DNA of 63,077 bases from Cytobacillus depressus (GCF_008923245.1 NZ_WBOS01000021.1:1-63077), one strand, 5' to 3'. Positions 8,896 to 17,691 are shown, numbered from the stretch's first letter. A program made the numbers and translations. The notes: generated by a model not told the origin, from the letters alone.

Positions 8896-9888
8896 ATGTT
8901 GATTGCAAAGGAACGATCAATTCCTGAAAAAATTTTAGCAAAGGAAGCGTTGTTATCACGGCTCCCGCCAAACTTTGATTATCGGCCGTTGATTGAAAAG
9001 GATTTAGCAAAAAGAAAAGCCGGCTACCGCGGAGAAGAATTTACTGATTACTACGTTAACAAGCTTCCCCATAAGGATTTCACCATTATTCACGACCTGC
9101 GTCTCCATAACGGGCAAGGCTACTTCCAAATCGATACTATGATTTTTTCCTCTACTTTTGCACTTATTCTTGAAATCAAGAATATTAGCGGCACCCTCTA
9201 TTTCGATTCCAAATTCAGACAGCTCATTCGTTATAAAGATGATAATGAAGATGGATTTTTAGACCCAATTACACAAGCGGAAAGGCAAACAAGGGAATTA
9301 AGAAAATGGCTACAGCAAAGAAACATTTTCCTTCCTATAGAATATTTAGTAGTGATTAGTAACCCTTCTACAGTGATTAAATCAGATCCGCAAAATTTTT
9401 TGGCTTTTAAAACCGTTTTACATTCCCATGAATTATTGGATAGAATTGAAAAATTGCGAAAGTCATTTTTGAAAGAGAAATTAACGCAAAAAGAAATTAA
9501 AAAGGTAGCTAAACTTTTGGTTAAAAGCCATACTCCTGAAAAATCCCAAGTACTTGAGAAATACAAACTTTCCGCATTCTCATTAAATACAGGTGTTCAA
9601 TGTCCCAAGTGTAGAGTATTTCCTATGAAACGTATATACGGAACATGGTTTTGTGCTAGATGTAAGTGTAAAGACAAGACAGCCCATTATAAAGCATTAT
9701 TAGATTACTGTCTTTTAGTAGAGTCTTCGATTACAAATAAGCAATTCAGGAAATTTATGCAGCTTTCTTCACAAGATACTGCCCAAAAACTATTGAAATC
9801 CATGAAATTAGCTCATTCCGGAACTAATAAAGGTAGAGTTTATTACTTAAATCTTAGTTCGCTTTTGGATATCCGCTACTCTGGCTGA
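8896..9888 (+). CDS. NERD-domain (nuclease-related) protein with C-terminal zinc ribbon
   Basis: A 330-residue protein. Residues about 38-160 form a nuclease-related domain: GYRGEEF, then DLRL and the Asp of QIDTMIF, then the LEIKN motif, which correspond to the metal-binding Asp and Glu-x-Lys of restriction-like nucleases. A lysine-rich helical stretch (about 165-225) follows, and a zinc ribbon near residues 235-262 holds CPKC and CARC. NERD proteins are common in Bacillus but their role is not established. The ATG has AAAGGAG at the right distance. The last codons (DIRYSG) lie in the first unit of a 21-bp repeat array, so the C terminus may have been reshaped by repeat DNA. Confidence 0.8.
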   Translation: MLIAKERSIPEKILAKEALLSRLPPNFDYRPLIEKDLAKRKAGYRGEEFTDYYVNKLPHKDFTIIHDLRLHNGQGYFQIDTMIFSSTFALILEIKNISGTLYFDSKFRQLIRYKDDNEDGFLDPITQAERQTRELRKWLQQRNIFLPIEYLVVISNPSTVIKSDPQNFLAFKTVLHSHELLDRIEKLRKSFLKEKLTQKEIKKVAKLLVKSHTPEKSQVLEKYKLSAFSLNTGVQCPKCRVFPMKRIYGTWFCARCKCKDKTAHYKALLDYCLLVESSITNKQFRKFMQLSSQDTAQKLLKSMKLAHSGTNKGRVYYLNLSSLLDIRYSG

Positions 9889-9963
9889 TATTTCCGCCAC
9901 ATTTTGAATATATCCGCTAGTTTCGCTAGTATATCCGCCACTTTACTCAGTATATCCGCCAGC
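9869..9963. repeat. Five-unit ATATCCGCC array, about 21-bp period (locus A)
   Basis: Variants of ATATCCGCCA recur with the CCGC core at 9873, 9894, 9914, 9935 and 9957, spacings of 21, 20, 21 and 22 bp. The first unit overlaps the end of the NERD gene. A second five-unit array with the same consensus lies at 44047-44142. Confidence 0.85.
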
Positions 9964-9969
9964 ACACAT

Positions 9970-10000
9970 AAAAAGGGTGACTGCCCAAGCAGTCACCCCT
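9970..10000. terminator. Terminator after eno
   Basis: AGGGTGACTGC pairs with GCAGTCACCCCT across a CCAA loop; on the minus strand it is followed by five T. It ends the glycolytic operon and faces the convergent NERD gene. Confidence 0.8.
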
Positions 10001-10006
10001 ACATGA

Positions 10007-11302
10007 TTACTTACTCAAATTATAAAAACTCTTCAATCCATCATATACCGCTAAATCGCCAAGCTCGTCTTCAATACGAAGAAGCTGGTTGTATTTTGCG
10101 ATACGATCTGTACGAGACATTGATCCTGTTTTGATTTGGCCAGCGTTTGTCGCAACAGCGATGTCAGCGATTGTTGCGTCTTCTGTTTCACCTGATCGGT
10201 GAGAGATCACCGCTGTGTAGCCTGCACGTTTTGCCATTTCGATGGCATCGAATGTTTCAGTTAATGTACCGATTTGGTTCACTTTAATTAGAATCGAGTT
10301 GCCTACACCTTGCTCGATTCCTTGCGCAAGCTTCTTTGTATTTGTAACAAATAAATCGTCACCAACTAACTGTACTTTTCCGCCGATGCGCTCTGTTAAC
10401 AGCTTATGGCCTTCCCAGTCATTTTCATCTAAGCCGTCTTCGATTGAAATGATCGGGAATTCATTTACAAGCTCTTCGTAGAAGTTCACCATATCTTCAG
10501 AAGTTAAGCCTGTGCGGCCTTCGCCAGCTAGATCATATTTGCCTGTTTCTTTATTGTAGAATTCCGAAGAAGCAACATCCATCGCAAGAAGAATATCTTT
10601 ACCAGCTTCGTATCCTGCATTGCGGATTGCTTCGATGATCACTTCTAAAGCTTCACGGTTTGAGCCAAGATTTGGAGCAAAGCCGCCTTCATCACCAACA
10701 GCTGTGTTTAAGCCTTTTCCAGATAAAACCTTCTTTAACTCATGGAAAACTTCAGTACCCATACGGATCGCTTCTTTAAAAGTAGGCGCGCCGACAGGCA
10801 TAATCATGAACTCTTGGAAGTCTACGTTGTTGTCTGCATGTGATCCGCCGTTAATAATGTTCATCATTGGCGTTGGAAGTTGCTTCGCGTTGAATCCGCC
10901 AAGGTAGCGGTATAATGGAAGTCCTACAGACTCAGCAGCCGCATGAGCAGCAGCCATTGATACGCCTAAAATTGCGTTTGCGCCGAGCTTCCCTTTATTT
11001 TCTGTGCCATCTAATTCGATCATTGTACGGTCAATACCGACTTGATCTGTTACGTCCAAGCCGATAAGTGCTTCTTCAATAACATTGTTCACGTTGTTAA
11101 CTGCTTTTTGAACACCTTTTCCAAGGTAACGGGATTTGTCGCCGTCACGAAGCTCAACTGCTTCGTATTCACCAGTTGACGCACCAGATGGAACGATCGC
11201 ACGTCCAAAGAAACCAGACTCTGTGATTACTTCTACTTCAACTGTTGGGTTTCCGCGGGAATCTAAAACTTCACGAGCGTATACATGTTGGATATATGGC
11301 AT
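10007..11302 (-). CDS. eno: Enolase
   Basis: A 431-residue cytoplasmic enzyme that interconverts 2-phosphoglycerate and phosphoenolpyruvate with Mg2+. The N-terminal capping domain (about 1-125) includes SGASTGEYEAVELRD; the TIM barrel has the metal ligands around MDVASSEFY, SIEDGLDENDW and GDDLFVTN, the catalytic Lys in ILIKVNQIGT, and the SHRSGETED signature. Length is normal. It is the last gene of the cggR-gap-pgk-tpiA-gpmI-eno cluster, 91 bp after gpmI, and ends at a strong terminator. Confidence 0.98.
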   Translation of the reverse strand: MPYIQHVYAREVLDSRGNPTVEVEVITESGFFGRAIVPSGASTGEYEAVELRDGDKSRYLGKGVQKAVNNVNNVIEEALIGLDVTDQVGIDRTMIELDGTENKGKLGANAILGVSMAAAHAAAESVGLPLYRYLGGFNAKQLPTPMMNIINGGSHADNNVDFQEFMIMPVGAPTFKEAIRMGTEVFHELKKVLSGKGLNTAVGDEGGFAPNLGSNREALEVIIEAIRNAGYEAGKDILLAMDVASSEFYNKETGKYDLAGEGRTGLTSEDMVNFYEELVNEFPIISIEDGLDENDWEGHKLLTERIGGKVQLVGDDLFVTNTKKLAQGIEQGVGNSILIKVNQIGTLTETFDAIEMAKRAGYTAVISHRSGETEDATIADIAVATNAGQIKTGSMSRTDRIAKYNQLLRIEDELGDLAVYDGLKSFYNLSK

Positions 11303-11393
11303 TTTTCATTCTCTCCTTTAATTTCGGGTTTATTTTTTATTGAGAAAAAATTCGAGTTGAACTTATCATTTTAGAAAAATAAGGTTTTGCCTA

Positions 11394-12929
11394 TCACTTA
11401 ACAATCAGCGTTTTCCCGGTCATCTCAGCCGGTTTTTCCAGTCCTAACAAATCAAGCACAGTTGGCGCCAAGTCGCCAAGAATGCCGTCGTCACGAAGTT
11501 CAATCCCAGACTGAGTCACAATCACTGGCACTGGATTCGTCGTATGAGCAGTCATCGGGTTGCCTTCAAGCGTTACCACTTCATCCGCATTCCCATGATC
11601 GGCCGTAATGATAGCCTTTCCGCCTTTTGCAATGATCGCATCTACAACTTTCCCTAAGCATTCATCAACCGTTTCCACAGCTTTGATTGTTGGTTCAAGC
11701 ATTCCGGAATGTCCAACCATATCCGGATTGGCAAAGTTTAAAATAATGGCGTCAAACTTATCCGCTTTGATTTCCCTTAACAAAGCATCTGTTACTTCAT
11801 AAGCGCTCATTTCTGGCTTTAGGTCATACGTTGCAACCTTTGGTGAATTGATTAAGATTCTTTCTTCACCAGGGAATTCTGCCTCACGACCGCCACTCAT
11901 AAAAAACGTCACATGCGGATATTTTTCTGTTTCTGCGATACGCAGCTGCTTTAAGCCATTTTGGGAAATAACTTCTCCAAGTGTATTATCTAAATTTGTT
12001 GGCTCAAAAGCAACATAGCCATCAACTGTTTCGCTGAAATGAGTAAGACAAACAAAGAATAGATTCTTTGGATGCTTCGGTCCACGCTCAAAAGAACGGA
12101 AATCTTCGTTTGTAAATGTGTTCGAAATTTGAATGGCCCGGTCTGGACGGAAATTATAGAAAATCACCGCATCATTGTCTTGAATCGTTGCCACTGGCTC
12201 GCCATTTTCCTGCGTAATGACAGAAGGAATGACGAATTCGTCAAAAATTCCGTGGTTGTAGTTATCCTCGACTAAATCAATGGCATTTGTATAAGTAGGC
12301 CCTTCTCCGTACACCATGGAACGGTAGGATTTTTCGACACGCTCCCAGCGCTTATCCCGGTCCATAGAGTAATAGCGACCTGAAATCGTGGCAAATTTTC
12401 CGACACCGTATTCTTTCATTTTTTCTTCTGCTGCTTTAATATAGCCTTCAGCCGTTTGCGGACCAACATCCCGTCCATCTAAAAATCCGTGGACAAAGAC
12501 GTTTTTCACACCTTCCTCTGCAGCAAGGTGAAGGAGCGCATACAGATGGTTAATATGACTATGAACGCCACCATCTGAGAGAAGGCCCATAATATGTAAG
12601 TTCGTGTCATTCTTTTTTACATGCTCCATCGCTTTCAAGAAGGTTTCATTTTTTTCAAATTTTCCTTCGCGAATGGCTACATTGACCCTCGTTAAGCTTT
12701 GATAAACAATCCGTCCCGCCCCGATATTCAAATGGCCAACCTCTGAGTTGCCCATTTGTCCTTTCGGCAGGCCAACTGCTTCTCCACAAGCTGTTAAGGT
12801 TGAATGTGGATAAGTATTCCAAAAGCGTTCATAATTTGGCTTTTTTGCTTGCAAAACGGCGTTGCCTTTTTCCTCACTTCTTAAGCCAAATCCGTCTAAA
12901 ATAATTAATGCTATTGGAGACTTACTCAT
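11394..12929 (-). CDS. gpmI: 2,3-bisphosphoglycerate-independent phosphoglycerate mutase
   Basis: A 511-residue Mn2+-dependent enzyme that interconverts 3- and 2-phosphoglycerate. The alkaline-phosphatase-like domain contributes LIILDGFGLR near the start with its metal-binding Asp, the GQMGNSEVGHLNIG stretch with the phosphorylated Ser, and DHGNADE near residue 445; the phosphotransferase domain is inserted between. The start at 12929 overlaps the last codons of tpiA by 8 bases, so the two are translationally coupled; GGAGGCAGGG inside tpiA is its ribosome binding site. In spore-formers the Mn2+/pH dependence of this enzyme is known to hold 3-phosphoglycerate in the spore. Confidence 0.97.
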   Translation of the reverse strand: MSKSPIALIILDGFGLRSEEKGNAVLQAKKPNYERFWNTYPHSTLTACGEAVGLPKGQMGNSEVGHLNIGAGRIVYQSLTRVNVAIREGKFEKNETFLKAMEHVKKNDTNLHIMGLLSDGGVHSHINHLYALLHLAAEEGVKNVFVHGFLDGRDVGPQTAEGYIKAAEEKMKEYGVGKFATISGRYYSMDRDKRWERVEKSYRSMVYGEGPTYTNAIDLVEDNYNHGIFDEFVIPSVITQENGEPVATIQDNDAVIFYNFRPDRAIQISNTFTNEDFRSFERGPKHPKNLFFVCLTHFSETVDGYVAFEPTNLDNTLGEVISQNGLKQLRIAETEKYPHVTFFMSGGREAEFPGEERILINSPKVATYDLKPEMSAYEVTDALLREIKADKFDAIILNFANPDMVGHSGMLEPTIKAVETVDECLGKVVDAIIAKGGKAIITADHGNADEVVTLEGNPMTAHTTNPVPVIVTQSGIELRDDGILGDLAPTVLDLLGLEKPAEMTGKTLIVK

Positions 12930-13671
12930 TTTTCCCTGCCTCCAATAATTGCAGGAAACTTTGCGCTTCAAGACTTGCCCCGCCTACTAAAGCGCCATCA
13001 ATATGAGCCTGAGCCATATATTCCTTAATGTTAGCCGGCTTTACGCTGCCGCCATATTGAATCCGAATGGCATCTGCGGCTGTTTGTGAAAATTGCTCAG
13101 CAACTACTTGGCGAATATGAGCACAAACTTCATTCGCATCTTCAGCTGTAGAAGACTTTCCTGTACCTATTGCCCAAATTGGCTCATAGGCGATGACTGT
13201 CTGCTTGACTTGATCTTCTGACAATCCTTTTAATGCCTTTTCAACTTGGGATCCAACAAACGCTTTCGTTTCCCCATTCTCACGCTGTTCGAGTGTTTCA
13301 CCGACACAAACAATCGGAGTCAAATGATATTTATATGCAGCCAAAGTCTTTTTATTCACAGCTTCATCTGTTTCATTAAACATTTCCCGGCGTTCAGAAT
13401 GACCGAGGATAACATAGGTTACACCGATATCCTCAAGGGCAACAGGGCTTATTTCTCCTGTATAAGCACCGCTTTCCTCAAAATGCATATTTTGAGCGCC
13501 AATTCCGATACCGTAGCCGACTAATGCGTCCAAAAATAAAGCTGGAGCACAGACAACTGTTTCTACCTTTTCATGATCCGGAATCGAGCCATCGATTTCT
13601 TCAAAAAATGCTTTCGCCTCTGAAAGCGTTTTATGCATTTTCCAGTTTCCTGCAATAATTGGTTTACGCAT
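12922..13671 (-). CDS. tpiA: Triosephosphate isomerase
   Basis: A 249-residue TIM-barrel enzyme interconverting dihydroxyacetone phosphate and glyceraldehyde 3-phosphate. It starts MRKPIIAGNWKMHK with the substrate-binding Asn/Lys, has the catalytic His in LGHSERR and the catalytic Glu in AYEPIWAIGTG, and the phosphate loops YGGSV and GALVGGASL. The start at 13671 has AAGGATG upstream and gives the family length; an earlier in-frame Met would add 20 residues not found in homologues. It is downstream of pgk by 110 bp and overlaps gpmI by 8 bases. Confidence 0.97.
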   Translation of the reverse strand: MRKPIIAGNWKMHKTLSEAKAFFEEIDGSIPDHEKVETVVCAPALFLDALVGYGIGIGAQNMHFEESGAYTGEISPVALEDIGVTYVILGHSERREMFNETDEAVNKKTLAAYKYHLTPIVCVGETLEQRENGETKAFVGSQVEKALKGLSEDQVKQTVIAYEPIWAIGTGKSSTAEDANEVCAHIRQVVAEQFSQTAADAIRIQYGGSVKPANIKEYMAQAHIDGALVGGASLEAQSFLQLLEAGKNE

Positions 13672-13781
13672 GCTGGCACATCCTTTATTTTTAAAAAAAT
13701 TTACCGATTTCCGAAGAAGGGAGTCATCCACACTTAATGACTGCCTTCGTCTTCAAATTTTTAGCAAGGCTCACGAAAACC

Positions 13782-14966
13782 TTACTTATCATTTAAAGCT
13801 ACAACACCCGGTAGAGCTTTTCCTTCCATAAACTCTAGAGACGCTCCACCACCTGTTGATATATGGCTCATGCGGTCAGCTAGATGGAATTTCTCAACAG
13901 CTGCTGCAGAATCTCCGCCGCCAATAACTGAATATGTATCATTCGCTTCAGCTAATGTTTCTGCAACTGTTCGTGTTCCGCCGGCAAATTTAGACCATTC
14001 AAACACACCCATTGGTCCATTCCAAATGACAAGCTTGGAACTGTAAATGACATCGCTATAAATTTCAGCCGTTTTTGGACCGATATCAAGTGCCATCCAG
14101 TCTTCTGGAATCTGATCGATTTCGACTGTTTGAGCGTTAGCCGTTTGGGAGAATTCATCTGCCACAACCGCATCAACTGGCATATAAAATTTAACGCCTT
14201 TTTCTTCTGCTTTTTGCATAAAGGATTTAGCTAATTCAATTTTATCTTCTTCTAAAAGTGATTTTCCGATTTCATGGCCTTTTGCTTTAACAAATGTAAA
14301 GGCTAATCCGCCGCCGATAATCAGATTATCCACTTTATCAAGTAAATTTTCAATCACATCAATTTTATCTTTTACCTTCGCTCCGCCGATAATCGCTGTG
14401 AATGGGCGCTCAGGATTGGAAAGCGCTTTTCCAAGAACATGTAGCTCTTTTTCCATTAAAAGCCCTGATACAGCAGGCAGATAATGCGCGATTCCTTCTG
14501 TTGATGCATGAGCACGGTGTGCAGCACCGAAAGCATCATTCACATATACATCTGCTAAATCAGCAAAAGCCTTCGCAAGTTCAGGATCATTTTTTTCTTC
14601 GCCAGGGTAGAAACGGACGTTTTCAAGAAGAAGCACATCTCCTTCTGCCATCGTCTCAATCATGCCCTTAACGGTGGCGCCGTACGCTTCATCTGCTTTT
14701 TTCACTTCTTTTCCAAGAAGCTCAAATAAACGGACTGCTACTGGAGTCAGGCGCAATTCCTCTACAACATTTCCTTTCGGACGTCCAAGATGGCTGGCTA
14801 AAACTACTTTAGCACCTTGGTCAATTAAGTATTTAATCGTGGGGATAGCTGCGCGGATTCGCGTTTCGTCTGTTATTTTGCCATCCTCCATCGGTACATT
14901 AAAGTCGACACGGCAAAAAACCCGCTTCCCTTTCAACTCCACATCTTTAACACTCTTTTTGTTCAT
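13782..14966 (-). CDS. pgk: Phosphoglycerate kinase
   Basis: A 394-residue monomer transferring phosphate from 1,3-bisphosphoglycerate to ADP. The N domain begins with VFCRVDFNVPM and carries the substrate-binding SHLGRPKG; LLLENVRFYPGEE follows; the nucleotide domain includes IIGGAKVKDKI and the late VIGGGDSAAAVEKF and STGGGASLEFMEG motifs. Length is typical. It has its own promoter between gap and pgk, followed by a hairpin with a T run in the leader. Confidence 0.98.
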   Translation of the reverse strand: MNKKSVKDVELKGKRVFCRVDFNVPMEDGKITDETRIRAAIPTIKYLIDQGAKVVLASHLGRPKGNVVEELRLTPVAVRLFELLGKEVKKADEAYGATVKGMIETMAEGDVLLLENVRFYPGEEKNDPELAKAFADLADVYVNDAFGAAHRAHASTEGIAHYLPAVSGLLMEKELHVLGKALSNPERPFTAIIGGAKVKDKIDVIENLLDKVDNLIIGGGLAFTFVKAKGHEIGKSLLEEDKIELAKSFMQKAEEKGVKFYMPVDAVVADEFSQTANAQTVEIDQIPEDWMALDIGPKTAEIYSDVIYSSKLVIWNGPMGVFEWSKFAGGTRTVAETLAEANDTYSVIGGGDSAAAVEKFHLADRMSHISTGGGASLEFMEGKALPGVVALNDK

Positions 14967-15043
14967 AGAAATGGTATCCTCCTCTTAGCAAAGCTATTCA
15001 TTAAAGGTAAAACTTATTATGTATTCTAGAAAAAACTGCCTAT

Positions 15044-15080
15044 AAAAAAGAAGAGTGGTTATATTCCCAGCTCCTCTTTT
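15044..15080 (-). terminator. Hairpin with T run in the gap-pgk interval
   Basis: On the minus strand AAAAGAGGAG...TGG pairs with CCA...CTCTTCTTTT (one bulge, one mismatch) and six T follow. It can stop transcripts coming from gap, and because the pgk promoter lies just upstream it would also be the first structure in the pgk leader. Confidence 0.55.
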
Positions 15081-15089
15081 CCCTCTATC

Positions 15090-15119
15090 ATTATAGTCGT
15101 TTATAGTTTTAATTTCCAA
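15090..15119 (-). promoter_or_regulatory. Sigma-A promoter for pgk
   Basis: On the minus strand TTGGAA (15114-15119) and TATAAT (15090-15095) are separated by 18 bases, 120 bases after the gap stop. A separate pgk promoter is known in B. subtilis. Confidence 0.6.
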
Positions 15120-15238
15120 TATGTTTAGACCATTTTTAAGATTTAATATCAAGTAGAAGTTCCTGTCTTTTTCTGGACAACTTTTATGGATTTCGCCTTT
15201 TTCTTGTCCGGAAAACTAAAAATGATCGCTTTTTAAAT

Positions 15239-16240
15239 TCATTTTTGCGCAATGAAATCGACAAGATCAACCACGCGGTGAGAGTAGCCTGTTTCATTGT
15301 CATACCAAGAAATAACCTTAACCATATTTCCTTCTAATACCATCGTTGACAGGGCGTCAATCGTAGAAGAGCTTGGGTTTCCGTTGTAATCTCTTGATAC
15401 GAGTGGAAGCTCACTATAGCTTAAAATACCTTTCAGATCTCCTTCAGATGCTTCCTTCAATGCCACATTGACCTCTTCAGCAGTTACTTCTTTTTCAAGC
15501 TCAGCCACTAAATCAACTAATGATACGTTTGGCGTAGGAACACGCACAGCACCGCCGTTAAGTTTTCCTTTTAACTCTGGAAGCACTAGTGAAACGGCCT
15601 TTGCTGCTCCAGTCGTTGTTGGAATCATGCTTTCAGCAGCTGCACGGGCACGACGGTAATCTTTATGCGGCAAGTCAAGAATTTGCTGATCATTTGTATA
15701 AGAGTGAATTGTTGTCATCATGCCGCGTTTAATGCCGAACTTGTCATTTAATACTTTCGCAAATGGAGCTAAGCAGTTCGTTGTACAAGAAGCATTGGAA
15801 ATAACATGATGGTTCGCTGGGTCGTATTTATCGTGGTTAACACCCATTACAATCGTAATATCTTCATTCGATGCAGGTGCAGAAATAATAACCTTTTTCG
15901 CACCTGCTTCTAAATGCTTCGCGGCATCCTCACGTTTCGTAAAGCGACCTGTTGATTCAACGACGACATCAACTCCAAGCTCTCCCCAGCCAAGGTTTGC
16001 CGGATCACGTTCGGCAATAACCTTTACTTTATGGCCGCCTACTATTAAGTATTCTCCATCAACTGTCACTTCTTCCTGTAACGTTCCATGAACAGAATCA
16101 TATTTCAAAAGATGGGCAAGCATGTTAGCATCTGTTAAATCGTTTACTGCCACTACTTCTACATTCGGGTTATTAAGTGCTGCACGAAATACGACACGAC
16201 CAATTCTCCCAAATCCATTAATCCCAATTTTAACTGCCAT
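15239..16240 (-). CDS. gapA: Glyceraldehyde-3-phosphate dehydrogenase (glycolytic, NAD-type)
   Basis: A 333-residue enzyme that oxidises glyceraldehyde 3-phosphate to 1,3-bisphosphoglycerate. The Rossmann start is KIGINGFGRIGR; the catalytic Cys is C152 in NASCTTNCLAPF; His is in the MTTIHSYTNDQ stretch; WYDNETGYSHRV closes the catalytic domain. Direct coupling to cggR (36 bp upstream) marks it as the glycolytic gapA rather than the gluconeogenic gapB. AGGAG precedes the ATG. Confidence 0.97.
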   Translation of the reverse strand: MAVKIGINGFGRIGRVVFRAALNNPNVEVVAVNDLTDANMLAHLLKYDSVHGTLQEEVTVDGEYLIVGGHKVKVIAERDPANLGWGELGVDVVVESTGRFTKREDAAKHLEAGAKKVIISAPASNEDITIVMGVNHDKYDPANHHVISNASCTTNCLAPFAKVLNDKFGIKRGMMTTIHSYTNDQQILDLPHKDYRRARAAAESMIPTTTGAAKAVSLVLPELKGKLNGGAVRVPTPNVSLVDLVAELEKEVTAEEVNVALKEASEGDLKGILSYSELPLVSRDYNGNPSSSTIDALSTMVLEGNMVKVISWYDNETGYSHRVVDLVDFIAQK

Positions 16241-16276
16241 TTTGTTTTCCTCCCAATAAAAAATTATATATTGAAA

Positions 16277-17299
16277 TTATTCATTTATTAGTTCGTTTGC
16301 TGCCCCTTCATCCGTAATTAAAATAGTTGATGATGGCGCTTGCTTCATATAGGCGGCAATCGCTTTCGCTTTTGAAGCCCCACCCGCCACAGCAATAATA
16401 TGCGGAATGTGAGCTAAGTCTGGAAGCTGCAATCCAATCGTCTGGACTTTATAAACGACCTTCCCCGCCTCATTAAAATAATAGCCAAAAGCCTCTCCAA
16501 CAGCTTTTTCATTCATTATTATTTTCATATCATGTTCATTTGATTTTCGGCGCTCTGCCATTGTCATAGCGTCCCCAATTCCATGTAAAACCATGCTAGC
16601 AGACTGAATCTGTCCTAAAACTTCCTTTATTTCAGGCTCCTTCGTCATGAACTCATACATTTCTTGGCTTACTTGATCTGGTACATATAAAACGCGGTGG
16701 TTTGATTTCGTTTCATCGGCCATCGTTGCACATATCGTGTTGGCCTGGTTTTTCACATCTTCACCAATTCCGCCTCTTGCCGGAACGAACAGCAAATCAT
16801 ATTCAGCTAAGTCCGGTGTTAACATTTTTGCGACCGCTGCAATTGTAGAGCCGCCTGTCACTGTAATGATATCGTTTTGCTTAAGATGTGATTTCATATA
16901 GGCAGCAGCTGCTCTTCCAAGCTCGTTTTTGACCCAAGGAGTTTCATCCGAATCCCCGGTTACAACAATGACTTTTTGAATACGAAGCTTGCTTTGCAGT
17001 TTTTCCTCAATCGTATGCACACCCGTTATGTCTCTCATTACGTCTCTTAGCTGGCCAAGAAGTTCTTTTCCATCCACCGTTAAACTCATCCCTGCACTTG
17101 TAATTGTGAGGAGATTTTGAGCTTTCAAAAACTCTACCTCACTGCGGAGCACTCGTTCAGTTAAGTCTAGACTCCCTGCGAGGCTCCTTCTTCCGACGGG
17201 CTCCATTAAATGGATGAAGTGAAGAATTTGATAGCGTTTTTGCATAATGGCTAATACATCAGGTAATAATCTTTTTTGAATATCAATTAGCGAATACAT
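16277..17299 (-). CDS. cggR: Central glycolytic genes regulator CggR
   Basis: A 340-residue SorC/DeoR-type repressor. The N-terminal winged helix (about residues 25-60, MEPVGRRSLAGSLDLTERVL) is followed by a sugar-phosphate-binding domain with the VVTGDSDETPW and VTGGSTIAAVAKM stretches. In B. subtilis it represses the gapA operon and is released by fructose-1,6-bisphosphate. The start at 17299 (GAGGTGG upstream) matches the family; an earlier in-frame Met lies close to the operator and lacks a ribosome site. Its operator lies immediately upstream, so it represses itself together with gap-pgk-tpiA-gpmI-eno. Confidence 0.96.
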   Translation of the reverse strand: MYSLIDIQKRLLPDVLAIMQKRYQILHFIHLMEPVGRRSLAGSLDLTERVLRSEVEFLKAQNLLTITSAGMSLTVDGKELLGQLRDVMRDITGVHTIEEKLQSKLRIQKVIVVTGDSDETPWVKNELGRAAAAYMKSHLKQNDIITVTGGSTIAAVAKMLTPDLAEYDLLFVPARGGIGEDVKNQANTICATMADETKSNHRVLYVPDQVSQEMYEFMTKEPEIKEVLGQIQSASMVLHGIGDAMTMAERRKSNEHDMKIIMNEKAVGEAFGYYFNEAGKVVYKVQTIGLQLPDLAHIPHIIAVAGGASKAKAIAAYMKQAPSSTILITDEGAANELINE

Positions 17300-17321
17300 T
17301 TTTAACTTTCCACCTCGTATG

Positions 17322-17357
17322 GACATTATATGTCCCGCGTAGCCATTTTGTGTCCCG
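17322..17357 (-). promoter_or_regulatory. CggR operator
   Basis: Reading the minus strand gives CGGGAC-N6-TGGC-N4-CGGGAC-N6-TGTC, the two-half-site arrangement of the B. subtilis CggR operator (consensus CGGGAC-N6-TGTC twice). It lies between the promoter and cggR. The upstream half-site has TGGC in place of TGTC. Confidence 0.9.
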
Positions 17358-17365
17358 CGAAGAGT

Positions 17366-17410
17366 AAAAAAAATCGCCCTTGCGTTAATTTCATTTTAGC
17401 AGGGGGCGAT
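17366..17410 (-). terminator. Terminator of the glutaredoxin-like gene, with the cggR promoter in its loop
   Basis: On the minus strand ATCGCCC (17404-17410) pairs with GGGCGAT (17373-17379) and eight T follow. The -10 box of the cggR operon lies in the loop, so transcripts started there lack the first arm and are not terminated. Confidence 0.65.
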
Positions 17411-17421
17411 AATAAGTTCAA
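17393..17421 (-). promoter_or_regulatory. Sigma-A promoter of the cggR-gapA operon
   Basis: On the minus strand TTGAAC (17416-17421) and TAAAAT (17393-17398) are exactly 17 bases apart; the start point would lie near 17386, upstream of the CggR operator. Confidence 0.75.
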
Positions 17422-17423
17422 CT

Positions 17424-17678
17424 TTAATATTTTTGAATTTGTTTGAAAAATTCTTCGATCGTAATGGAATCGATTTGCCCGTATTGAACCTCGATTCCGT
17501 CTACCTCAACGACGGGGATCATCAGGCCGTATTTTTCCGTTAGCTCATCACTTGTATCAATATCTACTTCTATATTATGAAAATCTAATGATTCTTTTAG
17601 CACCATAATGATTGTCTTCGCGTTATCACATAAATGACAGCGGTCCCTTGTGTAAAGGACTAGCGTAGGTTTGTTCAC
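17424..17678 (-). CDS. Glutaredoxin-like thiol protein
   Basis: An 84-residue thioredoxin-fold protein beginning TLVLYTRDRCHLCDNAK, with a CHLC redox pair at about residues 15-18, the cis-Pro in MIPVVEVDG and a short C-terminal helix. It belongs to the small glutaredoxin-like DUF836 group; the partner is unknown. It lies between sigL and cggR, 35 bp after sigL. GGAGAATAC precedes its ATG. Its 3' end almost touches the -35 box of the cggR promoter. Confidence 0.85.
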   Translation of the reverse strand: MNKPTLVLYTRDRCHLCDNAKTIIMVLKESLDFHNIEVDIDTSDELTEKYGLMIPVVEVDGIEVQYGQIDSITIEEFFKQIQKY

Positions 17679-17691
17679 ATGTATTCTCCTT

